Of a stretch of DNA of 59,459 nucleotides, positions 8,661 through 16,118 are shown piece after piece. This DNA is from Microbacter sp049976245 (GTDB taxonomy: Bacteria; Bacteroidota; Bacteroidia; Bacteroidales; Paludibacteraceae), in the NCBI GenBank assembly GCA_049976245.1, contig JBMFIQ010000014.1, forward strand, positions 1-59,459, written 5' to 3'. The first letter of the stretch is position 1. Each line of letters starts with the position of its first letter. Below the pieces are notes generated by a model. It saw nothing but the letters and a program-made list of their open reading frames with translations. It ran no database searches and was not told the DNA's origin. Position numbers and translations under genes: made by a program.

Positions 8661-9689
8661 TCAATGCCGTAAAAATTGTGCGGGATATTGCATGGTGACG
8701 CAGTGCAGCGAGCCGTGTTGTTTTATGAGTGGCAGGCAGTTGATCCCGATGATTTGACGGTCGGGGAATGCTTTTTTTAGCTGATCCATGGCGATTTGAT
8801 CTTTTGGTGACTGATATGTTGGCATCAAAACCGCATGATTGATGATGAGGAAATTAGCATACGTGGCCGGCAGTCGTTCGTCGTTGTGATACACTGCATC
8901 GGCCATTGGCAATGGGATGAGGCGATAAGGAGTTCCATCTTCCCGAGTAAACTGCTTTATTTCCTGTTCCATCAAGGTGAGTTCCGTGAAATGTTCATCA
9001 TTGAGGTCGTCACAATGCACGTAGGCGATGGTATCCTTGTCGCAAAATCGAGCTAAAGTGTCAATGTGACTTCCGGTGTCGTCCCCGGCCAAATAGCCGT
9101 GATGCAGCCATAAAAAGCGTTGAATTCCAAAGGCATCTTTTAAGTAAAGTTCAATGTCATGAATGGTTTTTGCATCGTTCCGATTTGGAGAAAGCAAACA
9201 GCGCGACGTGGTGAGCAAAGTCCCATGTCCATCTGTTTCAATGCTTCCGCCTTCCAACACAAAATCCATTTTATTGCGATACGCAACCTCATCGGCAAAT
9301 GCTCTTTTTTGATATAAGTGACGGTTTATTTGATTGTCAAAATTTGCAGCATATTGCAATCCCCAGCCATTGAACGTAAAATCGAGGATAACCGGTTTGC
9401 CGTTTTCAACGATCGAAATGGGAGCGTGATCGCGAGCCCAAGTATCGTTGGATGGGATTTCATACAATACCATGTTGTTGGGTTCAAAGATTTTAAGATG
9501 TTGATGGACAACGTTTCGGTCTTTGCAAACGATAATCAGTTGTTCCTGTTTTGCAATTTCAGAGGCGATTGCCGCAAAACAGGGCAGCACCTCGTCAAGC
9601 ATTTCTTTCCAGTCTGTTTCTTCGTGAGGCCAGGTGAGTTGCACGCCGCTTTGCGGTTCCCATTCAGCGGGAAGTCGTTTTGTGTTCAT
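8661..9689 (-). CDS. aguA: Agmatine deiminase
   Basis: AguA hydrolyses agmatine to N-carbamoylputrescine and ammonia. The 342-residue protein belongs to the PAD_porph family. It starts MNTKRLPAEWEPQSGVQLTWPH, as agmatine deiminases do, and has NDTWARDHAPI, LEGGSIETDGHGTLLTT, the GDDTGSHIDTLARF block and the catalytic cysteine in GSLHCVTMQYP near the C-terminus. It lies upstream of aguB. Its leader holds a -7 box (9782-9775) and a 17-bp palindrome (9729-9745), and a dispersed leader unit ends 120 bases before the ATG. The PAD-type peptidylarginine deiminase alternative is less likely because the protein is short and has no signal peptide. Confidence 0.93.
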   Translation of the reverse strand: MNTKRLPAEWEPQSGVQLTWPHEETDWKEMLDEVLPCFAAIASEIAKQEQLIIVCKDRNVVHQHLKIFEPNNMVLYEIPSNDTWARDHAPISIVENGKPVILDFTFNGWGLQYAANFDNQINRHLYQKRAFADEVAYRNKMDFVLEGGSIETDGHGTLLTTSRCLLSPNRNDAKTIHDIELYLKDAFGIQRFLWLHHGYLAGDDTGSHIDTLARFCDKDTIAYVHCDDLNDEHFTELTLMEQEIKQFTREDGTPYRLIPLPMADAVYHNDERLPATYANFLIINHAVLMPTYQSPKDQIAMDQLKKAFPDRQIIGINCLPLIKQHGSLHCVTMQYPAQFLRH

Positions 9690-9728
9690 TTTTGATCTGA
9701 GGCAATGCGCTTTTTAATGGTGATTTGT

Positions 9729-9745
9729 CATTTGATGATCAAATG
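9729..9745. promoter_or_regulatory. 17-bp palindrome in the aguA leader, possible operator
   Basis: CATTTGAT-G-ATCAAATG is a perfect 8-bp inverted repeat around one base. It lies 40 bases before the aguA start and about 25 bases downstream of the predicted transcription start. It could bind a dimeric regulator or form a short mRNA hairpin. The regulator is unknown. Confidence 0.35.
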
Positions 9746-9774
9746 ATGTGAAGTCATATCATCTGATCTTCTTG

Positions 9775-9782
9775 CAAAAATA
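9775..9782 (-). promoter_or_regulatory. Candidate -7 box TATTTTTG of aguA
   Basis: A TAnnTTTG match 86 bases before the aguA ATG, between dispersed unit A and the gene. If it is used, aguA is transcribed independently of unit A. Confidence 0.45.
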
Positions 9783-9809
9783 CCACTCTTTTTTCAATTT
9801 TTGTTTCAA

Positions 9810-9899
9810 ACAGCTATTTCTATTTTTAACACTAAGATGTATGGAACTCGCTAAGTGGTCATTCTCTTGATCATAAGCCTGTTTTATGGTTCGTTTCAT
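9810..9899 (-). repeat. Dispersed leader unit A (upstream of aguA)
   Basis: This 90-bp copy of the leader module starts ATGAAACGAACC and reads open for 22 codons (MKRTIKQAYDQ...HLASSIHL). Unlike the other copies it has no stop there and stays open to 9759. The 3' end is degenerate: the position of the main ATG reads TTG (9809-9807). It does not abut a gene; aguA starts 120 bases further on. An 81-codon frame from 10004 to 9759 runs through it, but I consider that frame fortuitous. Confidence 0.75.
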
Positions 9900-10105
9900 T
9901 GCTTGTTGAAGATCCTTTATTTGATTTTTCGATGCATTGACGCCTCTTTTGTTCGTTTCTGATTTATCGGTTTTAAAAATGATATGACGGATGTGTGTGC
10001 TCATGCATCCGTCATTGTCAAAAGGCTCTCCAAATTAGGAAGCAGACTTGGTCAGTTCACTTTGGGCTATTTTGATTCTGGGCAAGCGAATGATTTGTGC
10101 GATTG

Positions 10106-11341
10106 TTAAAATGTTGACACAGTCTTGCGAATGATTTGAATGGATTCTCGAAGTTGATCTTCGGTGATCACCAACGGTGGTGCAAACCGGATGATGTTGT
10201 TGTGAGTAGGTTTAGCCAAAAGTCCATTTTCGGCAAGTTTCATACAAATGTTCCAAGCTAAATTTTCACGGTTTCTGTCGTCGATGACCAATGCGTTAAG
10301 TAGCCCTTTGCCTCTCACAAAAGATGCGACATGTGAAGTTTTACACATTTCGGAAAGTTCATGACGGAATATTTCGCCGAGCCTCATGGCATTTTCGGCT
10401 AAATTTTCATCTCGAATCACCTCTAAGGCTGCTATGGCAATGGCTGAAGCAAGCGGATTCCCTCCAAAAGTTGAACCGTGTTGTCCGGGTTTAAATACTT
10501 CCATGACGGAGTTGGAGGAGAGGACGGCCGAAATGGGATAAGTGCCTCCTGAAAGCGCTTTGCCCAGGATTAAGATATCAGGATGTACCGCTTCATAATC
10601 GCAGGCTAATAATTTGCCGGTGCGTCCAATGCCGGTCTGAACTTCATCGGCAATAAACAAGACATTCTCTTTTTGGCAAAGCTCATAGCATGTTTTGAGA
10701 TATCCGTCGTCAGGGACAAATGCTCCAGCCTCGCCTTGAATGGGCTCTACCAGAAATCCTGCAATGTTTTTGTTTTCGTGCAATACCTTTTCCAAGGCTT
10801 TTGCATCGTTGTAGGGAATGATGATGAATCCGGGCGTGTAAGGACCGTAATGTTCGTATGCATCGGGATCGACGGAAAATGAGACGATGGTTGTGGTGCG
10901 TCCGTGAAAATTATTTTCACACACAACAATTTGAGCATTCCCGTCGTGAATGTTCTTTTTTTCGTAACCCCACTTCCGACAAAGTTTAATGGCAGTTTCA
11001 ACAGCTTCGGCGCCGGAGTTCATAGGCAGTACTTTGTCGTAGCCAAAATATCGGGTGATGAATGCTTCGTATTGTCCTAACTGATTGTTGTAGAATGCAC
11101 GGGATGTTAGTGTCAGAATTTTGGCTTGTTCCGTTAGAGCATGAATGATTTTCGGGTGACAATGTCCTTGATTGACTGCTGAATAAGCAGAGAGAAAATC
11201 AAAATATTGTTTCCCGTTTACATCCCACACATAGACCCCTTCGCCACGTTCCAATACCACCGGCAGCGGATGATAATTGTGTGCGCCAAACTGATCTTCA
11301 AGGGCCATTAATTCGGTTGCGGTAAGTTTTGAATGTTCCAT
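10106..11341 (-). CDS. rocD: Ornithine--oxo-acid aminotransferase
   Basis: RocD transfers the delta-amino group of ornithine to 2-oxoglutarate, giving glutamate 5-semialdehyde. The 411-residue class III PLP aminotransferase starts with the ornithine-aminotransferase signature LMALEDQFGAHNYHPLPVVL. It also has FLSAYSAVNQGHCHPKI, GAEAVETAIKL for phosphate binding, FIADEVQTGIGRTG, and the PLP lysine in ILGKALSGG (about residue 260). Neighbours upstream are CtlX-like and deiminase-like hydrolases that could supply ornithine. The gap to ctlX is 145 bases and the gap to aguA is 417 bases. No consensus promoter is visible just upstream. Confidence 0.95.
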   Translation of the reverse strand: MEHSKLTATELMALEDQFGAHNYHPLPVVLERGEGVYVWDVNGKQYFDFLSAYSAVNQGHCHPKIIHALTEQAKILTLTSRAFYNNQLGQYEAFITRYFGYDKVLPMNSGAEAVETAIKLCRKWGYEKKNIHDGNAQIVVCENNFHGRTTTIVSFSVDPDAYEHYGPYTPGFIIIPYNDAKALEKVLHENKNIAGFLVEPIQGEAGAFVPDDGYLKTCYELCQKENVLFIADEVQTGIGRTGKLLACDYEAVHPDILILGKALSGGTYPISAVLSSNSVMEVFKPGQHGSTFGGNPLASAIAIAALEVIRDENLAENAMRLGEIFRHELSEMCKTSHVASFVRGKGLLNALVIDDRNRENLAWNICMKLAENGLLAKPTHNNIIRFAPPLVITEDQLRESIQIIRKTVSTF

Positions 11342-11486
11342 AAGGTGTTTTTTAAATAATTGAATGTGAGTATGAGATGATCCCGTAAATTTGGGATTGG
11401 TTAAAATGTTGGGTAAATTGTGACGAGCAAATGTTGGTGTGTTAGGTTGCTTATAAAAGCCTCTTTTAGGAAGGTGGTCAATTGTC

Positions 11487-12419
11487 TCAGAATATTTCGG
11501 CCATCATGCATCGTACGCCTCCGCCTCCAATATATTCAATGGTTGGAATGTCCATGATTAAAAAATCGTTGTATGCGTGCAGCCGTTGTTGTTGGTTTTC
11601 TGAAAGTGAATCGTGTGCTGTTTTGGACATGACTAAAAATGCTTTTCCTTCCTTGTTTTTAATTTGAAGCATATTCCCCGCAAAATGGTGCATTTGTGAT
11701 TCAGTTATGGAAACGATGTTTTTCCCCGTTTTTTTGAGTTGGTTGATGACGGCATTTCTTTCTTTTTCGTCGTCGATGGCCTCTTCACACAGAATGGCAT
11801 AATCAGTTCCAATGGACATCATGACATTGGTGTGATAAATAGGGGCTCGTTGCTTCTGTACGGTTTGAAAAGCGTGAAAAAAAATCGGTGTGTAGTGAAA
11901 GTCTTGGCAAAATTGCAAAAAAAGAGCTTTGTCGGTACGTTCAGACAACGCAGCAAAAGCCGTTTTGTTGTCACGATCCAACACCATGCTGCCTGTGCCT
12001 TCCAAAAAGCGGTTTGTCGCCTCATATTCGGAATAATCTTTTATGTTGGCAATGTGAAATCCTTCTTGTTCAATTCTTTTCAGGATATCCTTCCGTTTTT
12101 CCAATCGTCTGTTTGGCGCAAACATGGGGTAGATGATGGCAGTTCCGCATTCGTGAAAGGAAATCCAGTTGTTGGGAAAAATGGAGTCGGGCGTATGTGG
12201 TTCGAGTGTATCTTTGATCACCACGATGTGTACGTTATTTTGTTTCAATGTTTCCACCATGGTGCGAAACTCCGCAAGCGCTTTCTCTTGAACGGCATTT
12301 TTGGAGGTACCATGATCGGCATGTTGAAAATAGTTGTTGACCGATGTTTCGGTATTGTATCCAAAAGCAACGGGTTCAATCATTAAAAATGAAGAAGCGG
12401 TTTGAAGTGACATAGGCAT
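11487..12419 (-). CDS. ctlX: Citrulline utilisation hydrolase CtlX-like (amidinotransferase fold)
   Basis: This is a pentein-fold guanidino/ureido hydrolase of about 310 residues. It has the N-terminal MIEPVAFGYNTET, FPNNWISFH, the EGTGSMVLDR block with the acidic residue, HTNVMMSIG with the catalytic His, and GGGGVRCMMAEIF at the C-terminus with the nucleophilic Cys. Relatives are called CtlX or DDAH-like and are proposed to act on citrulline. Adjacency to rocD supports an ornithine-yielding role. The frame is open up to 12467, but that would overlap the preceding stop at 12434; ATG at 12419 or 12413 is the better start. Family is well supported; the exact substrate is inferred. Confidence 0.8.
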   Translation of the reverse strand: MPMSLQTASSFLMIEPVAFGYNTETSVNNYFQHADHGTSKNAVQEKALAEFRTMVETLKQNNVHIVVIKDTLEPHTPDSIFPNNWISFHECGTAIIYPMFAPNRRLEKRKDILKRIEQEGFHIANIKDYSEYEATNRFLEGTGSMVLDRDNKTAFAALSERTDKALFLQFCQDFHYTPIFFHAFQTVQKQRAPIYHTNVMMSIGTDYAILCEEAIDDEKERNAVINQLKKTGKNIVSITESQMHHFAGNMLQIKNKEGKAFLVMSKTAHDSLSENQQQRLHAYNDFLIMDIPTIEYIGGGGVRCMMAEIF

Positions 12420-12433
12420 GAAATGTTTTGAAG

Positions 12434-13351
12434 TTAATCCTGCCGAATCAGCGGCATGGTGGAGCAACGTAACAGTCCTCCCATTTTCGAAATTTCATAG
12501 TATGGAATACGTTCAACCGTCATGCCCCAATTTTGTTCCAAATGTTGGTTTAACCGATGAAAATTCTTTTCGGATACCACCACTTTGGGTGAAATGGAGA
12601 AAATATTGGTAGTCATGTAATACAGTTCTTCCTGATTGATTTCAAACACATTGTCTTTTCCAAAAATATCCAACAGCAAATGGTAATCTTTTGCATGGGT
12701 AAATCCTTTCTTGTAAATCAATGCTTTGTTATCGTCCACCGGCATAAAGGTACAGTCTAAATGCAAAATTCCCTTTCTGGGGTCAGTGTCATGTTTTTTG
12801 AGCTCTAACGGGATGAATGTTTTTTGCGGAAAAAGTTCCTTCAGAAAATGAAACGCATAGAGGTTGGTTCGGGCTGTTTTAAGTTTTGGATAATCCGGTT
12901 TGGTGTATAGCCCGACAAAGACAATGTCGTTGTAAAGAATAACATCGCCTCCTTCCAGATGTGCTTTCTCCGGCAAGTTATAGATTTTGTTGTATGCTAT
13001 TTGATCGTAAATGATTTCATAGGCTTCCTTTTCATCTTCACGATCGGGGATAATGTTGGAGTTGATGATTTTATCGTCAATAACAATGGCTACGTCGCGG
13101 GCAAAAACCTGATTGCAATTTTCAAGAATCCAAGGGCGAAACACTTGAACGTTGTACTTCAATAACACCTTTTCAAATGCGTTCATTTCTTTGTAAACCG
13201 CTTCTTCGGTCGGATAGATTCCTTTTAGCACCGATTCGTACGATTTGGCATCAAATGTCTGGTCAAGTCGCGGTGCAGGGCCCATTGAGCCTGGCTGTCC
13301 CAAAACAACTGCTTTTAGAGGCGAAGTTTCATTTTTTACGTTCAAATTCAT
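12434..13351 (-). CDS. Arginine-deiminase-like amidinotransferase family protein
   Basis: The 305-residue pentein-fold protein resembles arginine deiminases and amidinotransferases. It has AVVLGQPGSMGPAP at the start, QVFARDVAIVIDD, AHLEGGDVILYND (acidic substrate ligands), LHLDCTFMPVDDNKALIY (catalytic His region) and the C-terminal MGGLLRCSTMPLIRQ with the nucleophilic Cys, close to the GG-RCMSMPL ending of ADI-type enzymes. Arginine-to-citrulline hydrolysis is a reasonable guess given ctlX and rocD immediately downstream, with 14 bases between stop and next start. Leader unit B ends exactly at its ATG, and a promoter box lies just upstream of that unit. Confidence 0.75.
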   Translation of the reverse strand: MNLNVKNETSPLKAVVLGQPGSMGPAPRLDQTFDAKSYESVLKGIYPTEEAVYKEMNAFEKVLLKYNVQVFRPWILENCNQVFARDVAIVIDDKIINSNIIPDREDEKEAYEIIYDQIAYNKIYNLPEKAHLEGGDVILYNDIVFVGLYTKPDYPKLKTARTNLYAFHFLKELFPQKTFIPLELKKHDTDPRKGILHLDCTFMPVDDNKALIYKKGFTHAKDYHLLLDIFGKDNVFEINQEELYYMTTNIFSISPKVVVSEKNFHRLNQHLEQNWGMTVERIPYYEISKMGGLLRCSTMPLIRQD

Positions 13352-13441
13352 ACGTTTATTTTTATTTTAACATCAAGGATGTGTGGAACTGGCCAAAATT
13401 GTCATTCTCTTGAGCATAAGTTTTTTTATGGCTCGTTTCAT
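13352..13441 (-). repeat. Dispersed leader unit B (abuts the deiminase-like gene)
   Basis: This 90-bp unit lies between ATGAAACGAGCC and the main ATG at 13351. The upstream frame reads 22 codons, MKRAIKKLMLK..ILASSTHP, then TGA. Relative to units D, E and F it carries a one-base deletion and a one-base insertion that cancel out. The A-rich tail ends ATAAACGT. A -7 box lies 18 bases upstream of its first ATG, so the unit should form the mRNA 5' leader. Confidence 0.8.
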
Positions 13442-13458
13442 AACTCAATTTTTTTTGA

Positions 13459-13466
13459 CAAAGATA
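13459..13466 (-). promoter_or_regulatory. -7 box TATCTTTG upstream of leader unit B
   Basis: A TAnnTTTG match. The predicted transcription start falls about 10 bases before the unit's ATGAAACGAGC, placing the whole unit in the 5' untranslated leader of the deiminase-like gene. Confidence 0.55.
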
Positions 13467-13873
13467 CATGATCGTGCTTACATTGTATCACAAAATCGGG
13501 GAAAAATGATTGAAATCTGCATAAATATAACTATAAAAAATTATAAAGATTATCATTATGTAAAATTGCATTTACAGGAATGCAACTTAATTCCCCTTTA
13601 TGAGAGATGGTCTTGCTGCATAACGGTCAATAAAACAGATAGAAAAACAGCATCTTCGTTTGGATGACATCTATTTGTGAAGGGGTTTGCAAATAGTTAT
13701 TGACTTAAATTAAATCATTGAGATCTTAATTGGGCTTTGGGCTTTCTTTGTGTATCGCTTCCTTTGGCTGCTCATGATCATTTGTTTGTTCGTTGATCGG
13801 GTTGTTCAACATCTGATCAATTAAATTTCATTTTGAGCAATCAGGCAACAAAAGTTTGATCGGGAGGAAAAGA
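13467..13873. other. Non-coding gap before tRNA-Thr
   Basis: No convincing gene. The only structure I see is a 7-bp inverted repeat, TTGCATT (13566-13572) with AATGCAA (13579-13585). The rest is AT-rich spacer. Confidence 0.5.
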
Positions 13874-13905
13874 TTTGGCGATTAATTTTTTTTGAATTAC
13901 TTTTG
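13874..13905 (+). promoter_or_regulatory. Canonical Bacteroidota promoter of tRNA-Thr
   Basis: TTTG (13874-13877), a 20-base spacer, and TACTTTTG (13898-13905) match the -33 TTTG / -7 TAnnTTTG consensus exactly. Transcription should start near 13912, a few bases before the tRNA. Confidence 0.8.
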
Positions 13906-13918
13906 TGCCACAAAAATT

Positions 13919-13990
13919 GCCTCTTTAGCTCAGCGGTAGAGCAGCTCACTCGTAATGAGCAGGTCGAGGGTTCGATTCCCTTGAGAGGCT
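13919..13990 (+). tRNA. tRNA-Thr (anticodon CGT)
   Basis: A full cloverleaf folds. The acceptor stem GCCTCTT pairs with GAGAGGC through a final T-G wobble. The D arm contains AGCTCAGCGGTAGAGC. The anticodon stem GCTCA/TGAGC holds the loop CTCGTAA with anticodon CGT at the expected place (reads ACG). The T arm contains AGGGTTCGATTCCCT. CCA is not encoded. A canonical promoter precedes it and a terminator follows at 14053. Confidence 0.96.
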
Positions 13991-13995
13991 CATGG

Positions 13996-14033
13996 TTCCA
14001 TCTGTTTTCAATTTTTTAAAAGGTCAGATGGAA
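13996..14033 (+). other. 9-bp hairpin directly 3' of tRNA-Thr
   Basis: TTCCATCTG (13996-14004) pairs perfectly with CAGATGGAA (14025-14033) across an AT-rich 20-base loop. It begins 6 bases after the tRNA and could guide 3'-end processing of the precursor. Confidence 0.5.
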
Positions 14034-14052
14034 AGCGGTTCATGGTGTAATA

Positions 14053-14079
14053 GGCTCAATCACATTGAGTCTTTTTTTT
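14053..14079 (+). terminator. Intrinsic terminator of the tRNA-Thr transcript
   Basis: GGCTCAAT (14053-14060) pairs with ATTGAGTC (14064-14071) around a CAC loop, followed by eight Ts. It closes a transcript of about 165 nt that starts at the promoter near 13898. Confidence 0.88.
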
Positions 14080-14195
14080 GGTAAGTGCATTATTTTGTGA
14101 ACGGGGAAATATTGATAACCCTGTTTTCTTGCGGATAAACAATAGACTTCTGCTCTGTTTTGTGGTGATTTCATTTTGACCGGTGAAATTGTGTA

Positions 14196-14291
14196 ATGAA
14201 ACGAGCTATAAAAAGAGCTTATTCTTAAAAGAATGACTATTTGACGTGTTCAATACATCCTTGATGTTAAAAATAAAATAAAAATAGACGG
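14196..14291 (+). repeat. Dispersed leader unit C (not next to a gene)
   Basis: This 96-bp copy starts ATGAAACGAGC and is followed at 14292 by another ATGAAACGAGC, so it is bracketed by an 11-bp direct repeat. The second ATG opens only a four-codon frame. The upstream frame is broken by TAA at codon 11, but the later codons still read ..DYLTCSIHP then TGA. The loop-side stem is ATTC/GAAT, different from the other copies but still complementary. It lies about 390 bases before unit D. Confidence 0.75.
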
Positions 14292-14680
14292 ATGAAACGA
14301 GCATAACAAAATAAACTTTGACCAACAAGGTGATGTTTATCTGCGAGTTTCGTCTGACTTTTAAAACAAACTATCAACAGCCGCAAGATATTTGTTTTTG
14401 GGAATGATAAAGTAGTCCAAAATGCTATAACTTTGAGCATTGATTTATGTGCTGCGTGATGGTTCATCCCATTCAAGTGAAGGCTGTTTTCATCATCATT
14501 CAGCGTCCTGATGAAGCAGAGTAATTGAATCAACACAAATAAAGTTCGAAAGATGTGGGGTGGAAATTTAAATCTTTGAAAGTGAATTTTTACTTCGAAC
14601 AAGAATGGTTTCACATACAAGAATGATGACTCCCCAATAATGGGGTAATTTTTTAAGTTTCATAAAATCAATTATTTAGG
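14292..14680. other. Non-coding stretch between leader units C and D
   Basis: No gene is supported. A short GC hairpin with a T-rich tail sits at 14632-14652. A minus-strand open frame across 14267-14620 has no homology I recognise, and its end overlaps unit C, so I treat it as chance. A decayed gene between the two units is possible but not shown. Confidence 0.4.
14632..14652 (+). terminator. Possible weak terminator upstream of leader unit D
   Basis: CCCCA (14632-14636) and TGGGG (14641-14645) form a short stem with loop ATAA, followed by TAATTTTTT. It would insulate trkA from anything transcribed through 14196-14630. Confidence 0.4.
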
Positions 14681-14771
14681 TGTAAAACAGCCATAAAAAC
14701 AGCTTATACTCAAGTGTATGACTATTTGGCGAGTTCCATACATCCTTAATCTTAAAAATTAAAATAGACGT
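14681..14771 (+). repeat. Dispersed leader unit D (abuts trkA)
   Basis: This 91-bp copy ends exactly before the trkA ATG with AATAGACGT. Its first codon is degenerate (TGTAAAACAGCC instead of ATGAAACGAGCC), but the following frame is intact, reading ..AYTQVYDYLASSIHP then TAA. The stem arms are 14697-14709 (AAACAGCTTATAC) and 14716-14727 (GTATGACTATTT). Confidence 0.8.
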
Positions 14772-16115
14772 ATGAAAATTGTTATAGCCGGAGCTGGTGA
14801 GACAGGAACTCACCTATCGAAAATGCTTTCAAAAGAAGGGCAGCAAATCACTCTTTTGGATAATGACAATTTCAAATTGATCAAGCTGAGAAACTCTCTT
14901 CATATTGATTTTGTACTTGGAGCGCCAACAGCCATTCATTCATTGAAAGAAGCAGGTGTGCAAGATGCTGATTTGTTTGTTGCCGTCACGCCTTCAGAAA
15001 CAGAAAATATGACGGCATGTTTTTTGGCGGCAAAATTAGGAGCTAAGAAAACGATTGCACGCATTGACAATAGCGAATATTTAGCCAATGACTACAAGCA
15101 AATGTTTGCTGAAATGGGTATCACATCCTTGATTTATCCCGAAATGCTGGCAGCTCAAGAAGTGGTTCATGCCTTGAAAGCAACCTGGTTACGTGAATAC
15201 ATGAGCTTTGAGGAAAACAAAATGGTGCTTGGTGGCATTAAAATTCGCGATCATGCCAATGTATTGAACAAACCTTTCAACTCGGGTTATTTTGATCATT
15301 CCCGTTTCCGTATTGTTGCCATTAAGCGGAATAATGAAACCATTATTCCCAAAGGGAGCGACGTCATTTTGAGCGGCGACTTGGTTTATTTTATTACCAC
15401 TCCCGAACACTTGGATTTTGTTCGTCAGGAAACGGGTAAAAAATTGTACGAAGTCAATAACATCATGATTATGGGAGGAAGCCGCATTGCCGAGCGCATT
15501 GCCGAATGCATCCCTGATGCCATGAGGGTAAAATTGATTGAAATTGACAAAGAAAAGGCACATCGTTTGGGAGAAAAACTCAATAATGTGTTGGTCGTTA
15601 CGGGTGATGGACGCGATGTCGATTTCCTCAAAGAAGAGGACATTGAAGAAATGAACGCCTTTGTTGCGTTGACGGACAATTCCGAAGCGAATATTTTGGC
15701 CTGTTCTGTGGCCAAACGCTTTGGCATTTTGAAGACGATCGCCGAAGTAGAAAATATGGAATACATCCCCATGGCAGAAAGTTTGGACGTCGGTGCTATT
15801 TTGAACAAGAAGCTGCTTTCAGCGAGCACCATTTATCAATATACCATCAATGCAAAAGTATCCAATGTCAAGTGTTTGACCAATGTGGAGGCTGTTGTCA
15901 TTGAGTTTATTGTGAAAGAGGGTTCGTACTTTACACAAACACAGGTAAAGAATCTTAATCTGCCGGATCATGTGAATATTGGTGGTTTGATTCGTGGTGG
16001 AGTAGGAATGATAGTGAACGGAAGTACCATGATTCAGCCCGACGATCATGTCATCATTTTTTGTATGATTTCTTCCATTCCTGATTTGTCCAAATTATTT
16101 TCGACTCCATCATAA
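14772..16115 (+). CDS. trkA: Trk-type potassium uptake regulator TrkA
   Basis: TrkA is the cytoplasmic NAD(H)-binding gating subunit of TrkH/TrkG potassium channels. The 447-residue protein has the full duplicated layout: RCK N domain (MKIVIAGAGETGTHLSKML, about 1-120), TrkA-C domain, second RCK N domain (IMIMGGSRIAERIAE, from about 230) and second TrkA-C domain to the end. In the first Rossmann motif the glycines are GAGETG. A trkH gene is not in this window. Leader unit D immediately precedes the ATG, and a bidirectional terminator follows the stop. Confidence 0.95.
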   Translation: MKIVIAGAGETGTHLSKMLSKEGQQITLLDNDNFKLIKLRNSLHIDFVLGAPTAIHSLKEAGVQDADLFVAVTPSETENMTACFLAAKLGAKKTIARIDNSEYLANDYKQMFAEMGITSLIYPEMLAAQEVVHALKATWLREYMSFEENKMVLGGIKIRDHANVLNKPFNSGYFDHSRFRIVAIKRNNETIIPKGSDVILSGDLVYFITTPEHLDFVRQETGKKLYEVNNIMIMGGSRIAERIAECIPDAMRVKLIEIDKEKAHRLGEKLNNVLVVTGDGRDVDFLKEEDIEEMNAFVALTDNSEANILACSVAKRFGILKTIAEVENMEYIPMAESLDVGAILNKKLLSASTIYQYTINAKVSNVKCLTNVEAVVIEFIVKEGSYFTQTQVKNLNLPDHVNIGGLIRGGVGMIVNGSTMIQPDDHVIIFCMISSIPDLSKLFSTPS

Positions 16116-16118
16116 CAA

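Noticed and set aside
9759..10004. 81-codon open frame as a real gene
   Set aside because: Half of it is dispersed unit A, no family is recognisable, and the other copies of the unit contain stops. Reported only as an observation.
14267..14620. 117-codon minus-strand open frame
   Set aside because: Its 3' end lies in repeat unit C, it has no recognisable domain and no promoter. It is probably chance in AT-rich DNA.
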